The notes: generated by a model not told the origin, from the letters alone. Counted from the stretch's first letter, positions 8,766 through 17,918 are shown. The stretch: DNA of 43,882 nt from JAZGER01 sp036480335 (GCA_036480335.1 JAZGGH010000123.1:1-43882), one strand, 5' to 3'. A program made the numbers and translations.

Positions 8766-9353
8766 GTGATACGTAAAATATTTTGGGTAGCCCTTGCAAG
8801 TTTAAGCATTCTGGTGTCTATGCCAGCCTGGTCCAAGAAAGGCATCAGTTACAGTTATGCTGATTTTCTTTATAGAGATGTTCAAGGTGATGAGGAATTT
8901 ATTGATACGAAAAGTGTGTTAGCGAAAGGTTCTTTTGCTGTACATGATTATGTGCATTTGCTGCTAGGCCTTGAAAGAGGGACTTCGGATGAGTTTCCTG
9001 GAGACACACCAGATATTACCGAGTTTTCTGTGGGTATTGGTGGTAATTTCGATTTCAGTAAGAGTGTGAGCACCTATCTGGATGGCTTCTGGTTTGATAC
9101 TAAAATCAATGGTAATCAGACCACTATTGATCAAGGTGGTTACCGTGGTGAGCTGGGTTTAAGGTATCAGGTCAACAAGCCGGTAGAACTGAATCCTTAT
9201 TACCTGTATGTGGGTAGTGATACAGATGATGGTTTTTTTGGTTTACGATTACAGGTTCGTATGACGAAGAAATTTAACCTGCATCTGGGTTATGAAGTCG
9301 ATGATGATAATAACCATAAAGCCGCCACAGCAGGTTTTCGCCTTAATTTCTAG
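8766..9353 (+). CDS. Small outer membrane beta-barrel protein
   Basis: A 195-residue protein starting with GTG, supported by a strong AGGAGGAG six bases upstream. Residues 1-23 (KIFWVALASLSILVSMPAWS) form a signal peptide. The rest alternates polar and hydrophobic residues in short amphipathic strands with many Gly, Tyr and Asp residues, for example ISYSYADFLY, FSVGIGGNFDF, YRGELGLRYQV and FNLHLGYEVD, ending in AGFRLNF with a C-terminal Phe, the usual signal for the Bam machinery. That supports an eight- to ten-strand outer membrane barrel. No specific family is recognised. It is transcribed alone, flanked by terminators. Confidence 0.7.
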   Translation: MIRKIFWVALASLSILVSMPAWSKKGISYSYADFLYRDVQGDEEFIDTKSVLAKGSFAVHDYVHLLLGLERGTSDEFPGDTPDITEFSVGIGGNFDFSKSVSTYLDGFWFDTKINGNQTTIDQGGYRGELGLRYQVNKPVELNPYYLYVGSDTDDGFFGLRLQVRMTKKFNLHLGYEVDDDNNHKAATAGFRLNF

Positions 9354-9389
9354 TTATTGTTGAAGGCCTCACGCCAGGCCGAACCAAGC

Positions 9390-9425
9390 AAATAAAAAGC
9401 CTGCCTGAAAGCAGGCTTTTTATTT
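9390..9425. terminator. Bidirectional rho-independent terminator
   Basis: A perfect 15-bp stem (AAATAAAAAGCCTGC with its complement at 9411-9425) around a 6-base loop, with T-runs on both strands. It serves the outer membrane protein gene on plus and the SDR gene on minus. Confidence 0.9.
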
Positions 9426-9448
9426 GAACGGAATGCTCTGTTATGGTG

Positions 9449-10294
9449 TTACTGTTGCTCTTTATTCGAAATTCGTAACAACACGCTATCCATCGCTCGT
9501 GTAGAAAGTATGCGTTTTAATATGCCAAATATCCAGGTGGGTTTGGTTACGTAATAGCGTGGCCGGGGGCGAGCCTGTTCCAGAGCCTGTATGACTTTAT
9601 CAACAACCGCATCAGCCGGTAATGTGAACGGCACAACGGCACCCTGTTTTTCAAGACGTTGTTCTGTCTGAAGATACTGTTTTGCATGGGCGCTGTTTTT
9701 ACTGTCGATATTCAGCTGATAAGCAGCGAAGGCATTTTCTCTGAATTTGCTGGTAATTGGGCCAGGCTCGATCAGAATCGGGTGGATATCTGTATTGGCC
9801 AGTTCCAGTCGTAATGTGTCGTAGAGACCTTCAAGGGCATATTTACTTGCATTGTAGGCACCACGATAGGCCAGCGATACAAAACCCAGCACAGAGCTGT
9901 TCTGGATAATACGTCCATAACCCTGTTGTCGCATAACAGGAATGACCCGATTGGTCAGTTCAATGGAGCCGAACACATTGGTTTCAAACTGTTTTCTGAG
10001 CACATCCCGGCGCAGATCTTCTACTGCACCCGGCTGTCCGTAACCGGCATTATTGAATAATCCATACAATTTCCCATCTGTTCGTGACAGTGTTTCGTTC
10101 ACGCCTTTTTCGATTGAAATGGAATCATCCAGATCCAGATGTATGCAGTCGAACCCCTGTTTACATAATGTCTCAACATCGGATTGTTTCCTGGCGCTGG
10201 CAATGACCTGGTAGCCAGCTTTCTGTAACCGCTGTGCGGCACAATATCCTATACCGCTGGAACAGCCGGTTATCAGAATACTTCGTTTTTCCAT
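9449..10294 (-). CDS. Short-chain dehydrogenase/reductase, YbbO-like
   Basis: A 281-residue classical SDR. It has the cofactor loop TGCSSGIG (residues 9-16), NNAG at 81-84 and the catalytic triad Ser134, Tyr147, Lys151 (YNASK). Arg35 just after the second beta strand suggests NADPH preference. The length, and the C-terminal extension with RPRPRYYVTKPTW and GILKRILSTRAMD, resemble the YbbO group of Escherichia coli, which reduces aldehydes and some lipid-derived substrates. Substrate cannot be told from the sequence. It is divergent from the stator operon. Confidence 0.83.
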   Translation of the reverse strand: MEKRSILITGCSSGIGYCAAQRLQKAGYQVIASARKQSDVETLCKQGFDCIHLDLDDSISIEKGVNETLSRTDGKLYGLFNNAGYGQPGAVEDLRRDVLRKQFETNVFGSIELTNRVIPVMRQQGYGRIIQNSSVLGFVSLAYRGAYNASKYALEGLYDTLRLELANTDIHPILIEPGPITSKFRENAFAAYQLNIDSKNSAHAKQYLQTEQRLEKQGAVVPFTLPADAVVDKVIQALEQARPRPRYYVTKPTWIFGILKRILSTRAMDSVLLRISNKEQQ

Positions 10295-10306
10295 CTGGCT
10301 CTTTCC

Positions 10307-10333
10307 TTAAGATTTAGGGTTATCCGGCGATAA
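10307..10333 (+). promoter_or_regulatory. Predicted sigma-28 (FliA) promoter for the stator operon
   Basis: TTAAGATT (10307-10314), an 11-base spacer and GGCGATAA (10326-10333) match the flagellar class 3 consensus TAAAGTTT-N11-GCCGATAA at 6 of 8 and 7 of 8 positions. Stator genes are known FliA targets in many flagellated gammaproteobacteria. It lies 95 bases before the pomA start. Confidence 0.55.
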
Positions 10334-10428
10334 CCTGCGTGAGTTGCGCAGTGCGTAAATATTGAATAATAACAGCTTGCCAGGCAAGTCACTGCAAGTC
10401 TGTTAGTAGAGCTTTAAGGAGAAAGTCC

Positions 10429-11205
10429 ATGGATCTTGCCACGCTTCTGGGGTTATTGGGTGCATTAGGTATTATTGTTGTTGCTATCCTGATGGGTGGT
10501 GATATGGGTACTTTTGTCAATATACCCTCGATGATGATTGTGGTTATAGGTACTCTGTTTGCAGTGTTGATCAAGTTTTCACTGGGGCAGTGTTTTGGTG
10601 CTTTCAAGGTGGCGATGCAGGCCTTTATCAATAAAACAGATGATCAGGCTAAACTGATTGAAGAAGGCGTAAACCTGGCAAATATTGCACGCAAGGAAGG
10701 TGTGCTCGGGCTGGAAGGTCAGGAAATGGATAATGAGTTTCTCAAAAAAGGCATCAGTTTCTGCGTCGATGGACATGAACCCGAATTCGTCAGGCGTATG
10801 CTATCCAAGGATATCAATTTGACAATTGAACGGCATGAAATCGGTCAGGCAATTTTCAAGTCGATTGGGGATCTGGCACCCGCCATGGGCATGATCGGCA
10901 CTCTGATTGGGCTCGTACAGATGTTATCTGCAATGGATGATCCAAAATCGATTGGCCCGGCAATGGCGGTTGCGCTGTTGACGACTTTATACGGTGCTGT
11001 GATTGCCAATGCTTTTGCCTTGCCTCTGTCTGACAAGCTGGCTAATCGGAGTAAGGAAGAGCGACTCAATAAGGCGTTGATTCTGGAAATTATCAGTTCG
11101 ATCCAGGAGGGGCTGAATCCGCGTGTACTTGAAGAATTACTCAAGACCTATCTGCCAGCCAGCCAGCGCGATAGCGTAGGTGAGGCAGAAAAAGATGCTG
11201 CCTGA
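10429..11205 (+). CDS. pomA: Flagellar motor stator protein PomA (MotA family, Na+ type)
   Basis: A 258-residue inner membrane protein with four predicted transmembrane segments (near 3-22, 33-52, about 150-170 and about 183-203) and a large cytoplasmic loop between the second and third. The start MDLATLLGLLGALGIIVVAI and the conserved GDLAPAMGMIGTLIGLVQML match PomA/MotC more than proton-type MotA of enterics. PomA and PomB form the sodium-driven stator whose cytoplasmic loop pushes on FliG of the rotor. An AAGGAG site (10418-10423) precedes the start. pomB follows after 39 bases. Confidence 0.92.
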   Translation: MDLATLLGLLGALGIIVVAILMGGDMGTFVNIPSMMIVVIGTLFAVLIKFSLGQCFGAFKVAMQAFINKTDDQAKLIEEGVNLANIARKEGVLGLEGQEMDNEFLKKGISFCVDGHEPEFVRRMLSKDINLTIERHEIGQAIFKSIGDLAPAMGMIGTLIGLVQMLSAMDDPKSIGPAMAVALLTTLYGAVIANAFALPLSDKLANRSKEERLNKALILEIISSIQEGLNPRVLEELLKTYLPASQRDSVGEAEKDAA

Positions 11206-11244
11206 TCATTTGTTACCCAATATCTGTTAATGGATTAACTGACT

Positions 11245-12534
11245 ATGTCTGATGAAGCACCACAAAAAGCCTGTGTAGAAGGTTTGCCAGCATGGATGGG
11301 AACCTTTGCTGACCTGATGTCATTGTTGATGTGCTTTTTCGTCTTGCTACTGTCATTTTCGGAAATGGATGTGGCCAAGTACAAACAACTTGCAGGCTCG
11401 ATGAAAATGGCATTTGGTGTTCAGCGTACTATTAAGGCAAAAGAGCCTCCCAAGGGTATTAATGTTGTTGCCAAGGAATTCAGCCCTGGCCGACCTGAGC
11501 CAACACCCTTAAATGAGGTGAGACAGATGACGACTCAGGAAAGCAGTATCAATCTTGACCTCGGCAAGGAACGTCGCCGACCGGTGCCAACAGCGAAGGC
11601 GCAATCCAATCGGGGCGTTGCTTCTGGTGATAAAAAGGAACAGGTTAAAGGTGGGCAGAACAAACAGACGGCAGGCTTGACGCCGATACAAAAAGAAACG
11701 CTGATCAAAGCCAAGCAGGCGGCAAAAAAACGCATGGAAGAGGATCTTAAAAAATCCGGTGCACTGGATGCTGCAAATATTGTGACGGCTAGCCCTGCCC
11801 AGGTCGTCAAAGTTGTAAAAATCTCCTCCAAAGCAGCGGGGGAGAGGCAGAAAAAACTGAAGGAAAGTGCCCGTCTGATTAGCAATGCTCTGGGTAAGGA
11901 AATCAAAGCAGGTGCGGTTGAGGTTGAACTGGAAAATAAAAAGATTATCATTCGCATTAAGGAAAAGGCATCATTTGGGTCAGGAACCGGTAATATGAAG
12001 CGCAGTTTCAGGCGCTTGCTGGGAAAAGTCGCTAATATTTTGAAAGGTTCTGAGGGTATGATCAAGGTGGCTGGGCATACGGATGATATCCCCATCCATA
12101 ACGAAATATTCCGTTCCAACTGGGAGTTGTCATCTTCGCGAGCAGTGTCGGTCGTACATGCGATGATGCAGACCGCCAAAATTCCAGCGAAACGGTTTCT
12201 GGTTGAGGGTTATGCAGATACCCAGCCTATGGTGCCGAATACCTCGGCTGCAAACCGGGCAACCAATCGACGGGTTGAGATTACCTTAATTCAGGGAGAC
12301 GACGAGCTGGCAGAAGACACCGAGATTAATGCTGAAGAAGGTCTGGTAACGTCGCCTGCTGCAAGCCTGGCGGGGCAACCACAGACTATGCCAGAACAAA
12401 CCAGCTCGCCAGCCACAGAGAATACGGTCACAGAAAGTAAACCAGATAAGAGGCCAACGCCTCGCATTTCATCGGATGTAAAGCGTTCGGTACGTATTAA
12501 ATCAAAAGGCATCAGAGCCGCAGGGAGTCGGTAG
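11245..12534 (+). CDS. pomB: Flagellar motor stator protein PomB (MotB family), extended form
   Basis: A 429-residue protein. The N-terminus has the single ion-channel helix with the essential Asp23 in MGTFADLMSLLMCFFVLLLS, the PomB signature, followed by the plug region (FSEMDVAKYKQLAGSM). The periplasmic OmpA-like peptidoglycan-binding domain (about 205-350) includes GHTDD, NWELSSSRAVSV and NRATNRRVEI. The protein is about 110 residues longer than usual PomB: it has a Lys/Gln-rich linker (about 100-190) and a polar, Thr/Ser/Pro-rich C-terminal tail after residue 350. Both look disordered. PomB anchors the stator to the wall and conducts Na+. Confidence 0.92.
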   Translation: MSDEAPQKACVEGLPAWMGTFADLMSLLMCFFVLLLSFSEMDVAKYKQLAGSMKMAFGVQRTIKAKEPPKGINVVAKEFSPGRPEPTPLNEVRQMTTQESSINLDLGKERRRPVPTAKAQSNRGVASGDKKEQVKGGQNKQTAGLTPIQKETLIKAKQAAKKRMEEDLKKSGALDAANIVTASPAQVVKVVKISSKAAGERQKKLKESARLISNALGKEIKAGAVEVELENKKIIIRIKEKASFGSGTGNMKRSFRRLLGKVANILKGSEGMIKVAGHTDDIPIHNEIFRSNWELSSSRAVSVVHAMMQTAKIPAKRFLVEGYADTQPMVPNTSAANRATNRRVEITLIQGDDELAEDTEINAEEGLVTSPAASLAGQPQTMPEQTSSPATENTVTESKPDKRPTPRISSDVKRSVRIKSKGIRAAGSR

Positions 12535-12537
12535 ATA

Positions 12538-13140
12538 ATGGCAAAAGGTAAATCAATGAGTTCGGAGCGCAGGGAATATTTTCGTGTGAACGACAAAGTA
12601 GCACTGGATTACAGGATAATTAATGGTTCGGATTTAGACATGTTACGCAAGAAAATCATGAACAATACAGCTGGCCGTTTTACCACAGCATCTGATTTTG
12701 ATACGATTTCTCACCAGTTAGGTCATGCCATACAGACGGTAAAAGCGGAATCGCCTGAAGTGGCACACTGTCTGAATGCCATCGACAAAAAACTCAATAC
12801 ACTTGCGCAGATAATGGTTTCCGATGAAATCAAACTGGATGACTATGTCGCCAGGGAAGCCAATATCAGTGCGGGTGGTATTGCCTTTCGTGCTGCCCAC
12901 CAGATAGAGTTGGGCGGTTTGCTGGAAACGCGGATTGTATTGTTGCCATCAATGATAGGTATTCTCACGGTCAGCCGGGTGATTGTTTGTGATCACGTGA
13001 ATGATGAAGATAAGAAGCTGCCGTGGAGAATTGCCGTTTCCCATGAAGTCTTGAGGGAAGCGGATCGTGAGCTAATGGTGCGTCACGTCATGAGCAAGGA
13101 AACCGAACGCTTACGCAAGCGTCGTCATTTAATGACCTGA
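12538..13140 (+). CDS. PilZ domain protein (c-di-GMP receptor) of the stator operon
   Basis: A 200-residue protein starting three bases after the pomB stop codon. It shows the c-di-GMP-binding signature of PilZ: Arg12-x-x-x-Arg16 (RREYFR) and NISAGG (Asn109, Ser111, Gly114). Unlike a standard PilZ domain, about 80 residues rich in predicted helix (30-105) separate the two motifs, and a helical tail with ERLRKRRHL closes the protein. Placement straight after pomA-pomB suggests it tunes motor function in response to c-di-GMP, like YcgR or MotI, but it lacks the YcgR N-terminal domain. Its end overlaps the convergent ABC exporter gene by 16 bases. Confidence 0.8.
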   Translation: MAKGKSMSSERREYFRVNDKVALDYRIINGSDLDMLRKKIMNNTAGRFTTASDFDTISHQLGHAIQTVKAESPEVAHCLNAIDKKLNTLAQIMVSDEIKLDDYVAREANISAGGIAFRAAHQIELGGLLETRIVLLPSMIGILTVSRVIVCDHVNDEDKKLPWRIAVSHEVLREADRELMVRHVMSKETERLRKRRHLMT

Positions 13141-14948
13141 TCGGGCTGATCTTTCTGTAGTTCCCATAGCTGTGTGTAAACACCTTGCTGTGCAAGCAGT
13201 TGCAGGTGTGAGCCACGTTCTACAATGCGGCCTTTTTCCATCACCAGGATTTCATCGGCATCGATCACTGTCGATAGCCGATGTGCAATCACCAGCGTCG
13301 TATGGTGTTCAGCGACTGTTTGCAGGGCTTCGAGAATCACTTTCTCGGAGACGCTGTCGAGACTGGAGGTGGCCTCATCAAAAATCAGTATTTTCGGGTT
13401 TTTCAGTATTGCTCTGGCAATCGCAACGCGCTGCTTTTCCCCACCAGACAGTTTCAGCCCACGTTCACCGACCATGGTTTCGTAACCATTCGGTAGCGAG
13501 GCAATAAAATGGTGAATATTTGCGGCTTTGGCGGCTCGCTCAATGGCTTTCTGTGTACTTCCCGGTGCAGCATAAGCAATGTTGTAATACAGCGTATCAT
13601 TAAATAACACCGTGTCCTGAGGGACAATGCCAATGGCCTGGCGCAGGCTTTGCTGAGTGACGCTGCGGATGTCGGTATTGTTAATGGTGATTTGGCCATT
13701 ATTGACATCATAAAACCGGAATAGCAGTCTGGCGAGAGTAGATTTTCCCGCGCCACTGCTGCCGACAACGGCGACTTTGTGACCTGCCGGGATAGTGAAT
13801 GAGAGTTGCTGCAGAATTTTGCGCTCAGGATCATAAGCAAAATCGATGTTATTAAAACGGATGTCTCCGCGGCCGACATCCAGTGCTCTGGCGTTCGGCA
13901 GATCCTGGATTTCGGGTTCCAGCTCCAGGACTTCGAACATGGAATGCATATCTGCAATGGCATGTTTCAGCTGGCTGTATACCACGCCGAGGAAATTCAG
14001 GGGGATAAAGAGCTGGATCAGGAAGGCATTGATCAGTACCAGGTCGCCGATAGTGAGCGATTTATCAACAACACCCTGAGCAGCCAGTGTCATCAGCAGG
14101 GTGACACCAATGGCGATAATGGCAGCCTGTCCTGTGTTCAAGGTGGAGAGGGATGTCTGGCTTTTGACGGCGGCATCTTCCCAGCCTTCCAGAGAATGGT
14201 TGTAACGCTTCAGTTCGTGCGCCTCGTTGCCAAAGTATTTGACTGTTTCATAATTTATCAGGCTGTCGATGGCTTGACTACTGGCTTTGGTGTCCATGGC
14301 ATTCATTTGTACCCGGTATTTCATCCGCCATTCAGTAATGCGGAAAGTAAACAGGATATAGGCAATCACAGATGCAAAGGCGACGATGGCGAACCATGCA
14401 TCGTATTTCACCAGCAATATGCTGGCGATCAGTCCTACTTCGACCAGAGTCGGCAATATGCTGAAAACCATATAATTCAATAATGAACTGACACTGCGGG
14501 TTCCCCTTTCAATATTGCGGGAAATGCCGCCGGTTTTGCGTTCCAGATGGTAGCGCAGGGACAGCTTGTGCAGGTGTTCAAGCACCCGGATCGAAACCTG
14601 ACGCATGGCACCATGCCGAACCCTGGCAAAGACGGCATCGCGCATTTCGTTGAACAGTGAGCTGGTCAGGCGCATCAGGCCATAGGCTGCCAACAGGCCA
14701 AGAGGTACGGTAAGAATCAGGTGTTCAGCATCGTCGAGCGCATCAACAATTTCTTTTAGAATCAGAGGCACGCCGACATTGGCGACTTTTGACAGTATCA
14801 GGAATGATAATGCGAGTATCACCCTGCCACTGTAGATCCACAGAAAAGGTGCCAGTGAGCGTAGGGTTTTCCAGTCGTCTATGGCGGATTCCGGTAGCTC
14901 GGTCTGTTTTCTGTACATCGCGATATTGTACAGACTGGAGCCAGGCAC
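13125..14948 (-). CDS. ATM1-type ABC exporter (heavy metal / glutathione-conjugate class)
   Basis: A 607-residue half transporter: six membrane helices in residues 35-325 followed by an ATPase domain with Walker A GSSGAGKS (396-403), signature LSGGEKQR (500-507) and Walker B ILIFDEATSS (Asp524, Glu525). Residues such as NIERGTRSVSSLLNYMVFSI and the ETVKYFGNE segment are typical of the ATM1/HMT1 family, which in mitochondria supports Fe-S export and in bacteria exports glutathione conjugates or metal-thiol complexes. The longest frame starts at GTG 14948, but Met11 (ATG at 14918) may be the true start, since a TATAAT -10 for the divergent genes overlaps the region just upstream. Confidence 0.88.
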   Translation of the reverse strand: MPGSSLYNIAMYRKQTELPESAIDDWKTLRSLAPFLWIYSGRVILALSFLILSKVANVGVPLILKEIVDALDDAEHLILTVPLGLLAAYGLMRLTSSLFNEMRDAVFARVRHGAMRQVSIRVLEHLHKLSLRYHLERKTGGISRNIERGTRSVSSLLNYMVFSILPTLVEVGLIASILLVKYDAWFAIVAFASVIAYILFTFRITEWRMKYRVQMNAMDTKASSQAIDSLINYETVKYFGNEAHELKRYNHSLEGWEDAAVKSQTSLSTLNTGQAAIIAIGVTLLMTLAAQGVVDKSLTIGDLVLINAFLIQLFIPLNFLGVVYSQLKHAIADMHSMFEVLELEPEIQDLPNARALDVGRGDIRFNNIDFAYDPERKILQQLSFTIPAGHKVAVVGSSGAGKSTLARLLFRFYDVNNGQITINNTDIRSVTQQSLRQAIGIVPQDTVLFNDTLYYNIAYAAPGSTQKAIERAAKAANIHHFIASLPNGYETMVGERGLKLSGGEKQRVAIARAILKNPKILIFDEATSSLDSVSEKVILEALQTVAEHHTTLVIAHRLSTVIDADEILVMEKGRIVERGSHLQLLAQQGVYTQLWELQKDQPDQVIK

Positions 14949-14956
14949 GCTATAAT
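14926..14956 (+). promoter_or_regulatory. Possible sigma-70 promoter for fmdB-aspS-yebC-ruvCA
   Basis: A consensus TATAAT at 14951-14956 with TTGTAC at 14926-14931, spacer 19 bases, lies 38 bases before fmdB. The spacer is longer than ideal. Confidence 0.4.
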
Positions 14957-14993
14957 TAATCAGATAACTACGAATTATTTCAGAGAGTAGATA

Positions 14994-15266
14994 ATGCCAA
15001 TTTATGAATATCGTTGTTCAGCCTGTGATCATGAATTTGATAAATTACAGAAGCTGTCCGATGAGCCTTTGAAGATCTGTCCGGAATGTGGTAAAGAGGA
15101 ATTGAAAAAACTTGTATCCGCTGCGGGTTTTCGTCTTAAGGGGAGTGGCTGGTATGAAACTGACTTCAAGAGTAAAAACCAGAAAAATATCGTCAAGAGC
15201 GATAAACCCAGGAGCGATAAACCAAAACCCTCAGAAAAGAAGACTGCATCCAAAGATGGAAAATAG
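14994..15266 (+). CDS. FmdB family zinc-ribbon protein
   Basis: A 90-residue protein. The N-terminus MPIYEYRC begins a small zinc ribbon with Cys8-x-x-Cys11 and Cys29-x-x-Cys32, then VSAAGFRLKGSGWYETDF, the usual FmdB continuation, and a lysine-rich disordered tail. The family occurs very often just upstream of aspS or in formamidase operons; its role is not established beyond a proposed regulatory one. Here it starts the string leading to aspS, yebC and ruvC-ruvA. Confidence 0.87.
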   Translation: MPIYEYRCSACDHEFDKLQKLSDEPLKICPECGKEELKKLVSAAGFRLKGSGWYETDFKSKNQKNIVKSDKPRSDKPKPSEKKTASKDGK

Positions 15267-15344
15267 CGATGCAGGCGGTTTTTCAACACCGTCGTATGCG
15301 TTACTATCCCGAACCAACCCTGACAATATAGAATCCGGAAAATT

Positions 15345-17120
15345 ATGCGAACACATTATTGTGGCGAATTAAACGCCTCTCATCTTGATGAAACCATTAC
15401 GTTAGTGGGCTGGGCGCACCGCCGTCGTGATCATGGCGGAGTTATTTTTATTGATTTGAGAGACCGAGAGGGTCGGATTCAGGTCGTCTTTGATCCGGAT
15501 ACCGAAGCCACTTTTGCGACTGCAGAGACAGTACGCAGTGAATTTGTTCTACAGATTGAAGGCCGCGTCAGGCGGCGTCCTGAAGGTACAGAAAATCCGG
15601 ATATGCCGACGGGTGAAGTCGAGGTGTTGGGTAAGCAACTGACGATTCTGAATACTGCGGAAACGCCGCCCTTTCATCTTGACGACGAGCATGTTTCAGA
15701 GGAACACCGCCTGCGCTATCGCTACATTGATTTACGCCGCCCTGAGATGTTTCAGCGTATTCGCCTGCGTGCGCAGATTACCCGGGAATTGCGACACTAT
15801 CTGGAAACTGCAGGCTTCCTGGATATTGAAACGCCGATTCTAACCAAAGCGACACCGGAAGGCGCACGCGATTACCTGGTGCCAAGTCGCACCCATCCGG
15901 GTGAGTTTTTTGCACTGCCACAGTCGCCACAGTTGTTCAAGCAATTGTTGATGATGGCGGGTATGGATCGCTATTACCAGATTGTGCGCTGTTTCCGTGA
16001 TGAAGATTTACGTGCTGACCGGCAGCCGGAATTTACCCAGCTGGATATCGAAACTTCATTTATGAGCGAAGAGCAGATCATGTCATTCACCGAAGATATG
16101 ATTCGCGGTCTATTCAAAAAAGTGCTGGATGTAGAACTGGATGAAAGCTTCCCGCGCATGACCTGGCAGGAAGCCATGCATCGCTTTGGTTCGGATCGCC
16201 CGGATTTGCGGGTATCGCTGGAGTTGATTGATGTAGGTGATTTGATGCAGGCGGTGGATTTCAAGGTGTTTGCTGGCCCGGCTAATGATCCGCAGGGGCG
16301 TGTGGCTGCCTTGTGCTTGCCGCAGGGTTGTGAGTTGTCGCGCAAAGATATTGATGGTTACACCAAATTTGTTAGCATTTATGGTGCCAGGGGTTTGGCC
16401 TATATCAAAGTGAATGAGCGCGCTAAAGGTCGTGATGGTCTGCAGTCTCCGATTCTGAAATTCCTGCCGGATGATGTCATCGAAGAAATCATGCAGCGCG
16501 TTGGCGCTAATGATGGTGATCTGGTGTTTTTTGGTGCAGATAAAACGAAAGTTGTTAACGAGGCGCTGGGTGCATTACGCGTCAAAGTGGCCGAAGACAG
16601 AGGCCTGATGGAAGGCGAATGGAAGCCGCTTTGGGTAGTCGATTTTCCCATGTTTGAACGTGATGAGGCCAACAAACGCTGGACATCACTGCACCATCCG
16701 TTTACTGCGCCGAAAGAAGAGCATCTGGAGCTGCTGGATAGCGATCCTGGTGCCTGCCATTCTCGTGCTTATGACATGGTGCTCAACGGAACGGAACTGG
16801 GTGGTGGTTCGATGCGTATCTACCGCGCTGAAGTACAAAGTAAAGTCTTTGAGTTGCTGGGTATTAGTGATGAAGAAGCGGAAGAGAAATTCGGCTTCCT
16901 GCTGAATGCGTTGAAATACGGTTGTCCGCCGCACGGTGGACTGGCCTTTGGCGTGGATCGCCTGGTGATGTTGATGACCGGTGCAAGTTCGATACGCGAA
17001 GTCATGGCGTTCCCGAAAACCCAGACAGCCGCCTGTTTGTTGACGGAAGCGCCTTCAGAGATCCCCGAAAAATTATTGCATGAATTGAGTATTCGTGTGC
17101 GTAAGCCGGTGGTTGAATAG
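15345..17120 (+). CDS. aspS: Aspartyl-tRNA synthetase
   Basis: A 591-residue bacterial-type AspRS. An N-terminal OB-fold anticodon-binding domain (1-105, with VGWAHRRRDHGGVIFIDLRDR) is followed by the class II catalytic core with motif 2 (FRDEDLRADRQPEFTQLD), the bacterial GAD insertion (about 290-420) and motif 3 GLAFGVDRLVMLMTG near the end. It charges tRNA-Asp in the cytoplasm. Archaeal/eukaryotic types lack the GAD insertion, so this is the standard bacterial enzyme; whether it is Asp-only or also charges tRNA-Asn cannot be told from its sequence alone. It lies 24 bases before yebC. Confidence 0.96.
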   Translation: MRTHYCGELNASHLDETITLVGWAHRRRDHGGVIFIDLRDREGRIQVVFDPDTEATFATAETVRSEFVLQIEGRVRRRPEGTENPDMPTGEVEVLGKQLTILNTAETPPFHLDDEHVSEEHRLRYRYIDLRRPEMFQRIRLRAQITRELRHYLETAGFLDIETPILTKATPEGARDYLVPSRTHPGEFFALPQSPQLFKQLLMMAGMDRYYQIVRCFRDEDLRADRQPEFTQLDIETSFMSEEQIMSFTEDMIRGLFKKVLDVELDESFPRMTWQEAMHRFGSDRPDLRVSLELIDVGDLMQAVDFKVFAGPANDPQGRVAALCLPQGCELSRKDIDGYTKFVSIYGARGLAYIKVNERAKGRDGLQSPILKFLPDDVIEEIMQRVGANDGDLVFFGADKTKVVNEALGALRVKVAEDRGLMEGEWKPLWVVDFPMFERDEANKRWTSLHHPFTAPKEEHLELLDSDPGACHSRAYDMVLNGTELGGGSMRIYRAEVQSKVFELLGISDEEAEEKFGFLLNALKYGCPPHGGLAFGVDRLVMLMTGASSIREVMAFPKTQTAACLLTEAPSEIPEKLLHELSIRVRKPVVE

Positions 17121-17144
17121 ATGTTAAAAACAGGGTGAGCAGGT

Positions 17145-17897
17145 ATGGCAGGACACAGTAAATGGGCAAATATCCAGCACCGAAAAGGTGCGCAAGATGC
17201 CAAGCGTGGAAAAATATTTACTCGACTGATTCGGGAAATTACTGTTGCGGCGCGCATGGGCGATGCTGACCCGGTAGCGAATCCGCGCTTGCGACTGGCC
17301 GTTGATAAAGCGCTTGGCGCCAACATGAACAAGGATACCATTGAGCGCGCCATTAAGCGTGGTGCGGGTACTCTTGAAGGTGATAATATTGATGAAGTGA
17401 GCTATGAGGGTTATGGGCCTGGCGGCGTTGCGGTGCTGGTCGATTGTATGACTGATAACAAAAATCGAACCGTTGCCGAAGTGCGTCATGCTTTTTCAAA
17501 GGCGGGCGGAAATCTGGGCACCACTGGTTCGGTGGCATTCCAGTTTACCCAGACGGGTGTGTTGTCTTTCCTGGCCGGTAGTGATGAAGATGTGATAATG
17601 GAAGCGGCGCTGGATGCAGGCGCGCAGGATGTGGTTTCCAATGATGATGGATCGGTTGATGTACTGACAACGCCAGAGGAATTTGCCACCGTTGTGGTGG
17701 CGATGACAGAAGCGAAACATGAACCGGAACAGTCTGAAATCACCATGCGCGCTGATACTCCAACCTCTATTGATCTGGCCGATGCTGAGAAAATGATGCG
17801 CCTGTTGCACAATCTGGAAGAGCTGGATGATGTGCAGGAGGTCTATTCCAATGCCGATATTGCTGATGATATTCTTGCGAAAATGCAGAGCGAATAG
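17145..17897 (+). CDS. yebC: YebC/TACO1 family translation factor/regulator
   Basis: A 250-residue protein with the unmistakable MAGHSKWANIQHRKGAQDAKRGKIF start, the middle EGYGPGGVAVLVDCMTDNKNRT and LGTTGSVAFQF motifs, at the usual family length. YebC was long called a transcriptional regulator; homologues including mitochondrial TACO1 help ribosomes through polyproline stretches. It is cytoplasmic. The order aspS-yebC-ruvC-ruvA is widespread in gammaproteobacteria, which agrees with one operon here. Confidence 0.95.
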   Translation: MAGHSKWANIQHRKGAQDAKRGKIFTRLIREITVAARMGDADPVANPRLRLAVDKALGANMNKDTIERAIKRGAGTLEGDNIDEVSYEGYGPGGVAVLVDCMTDNKNRTVAEVRHAFSKAGGNLGTTGSVAFQFTQTGVLSFLAGSDEDVIMEAALDAGAQDVVSNDDGSVDVLTTPEEFATVVVAMTEAKHEPEQSEITMRADTPTSIDLADAEKMMRLLHNLEELDDVQEVYSNADIADDILAKMQSE

Positions 17898-17918
17898 CTT
17901 GCGTATCGGTACCAGCAA

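Noticed and set aside
11535..12179. Long minus-strand frame inside pomB
   Set aside because: Antisense of the PomB linker and OmpA-like domain; no family resemblance.
13806..14483. Long plus-strand frame opposite the ABC exporter
   Set aside because: It is the antisense of a strongly conserved gene; no motif or ribosome site supports it.
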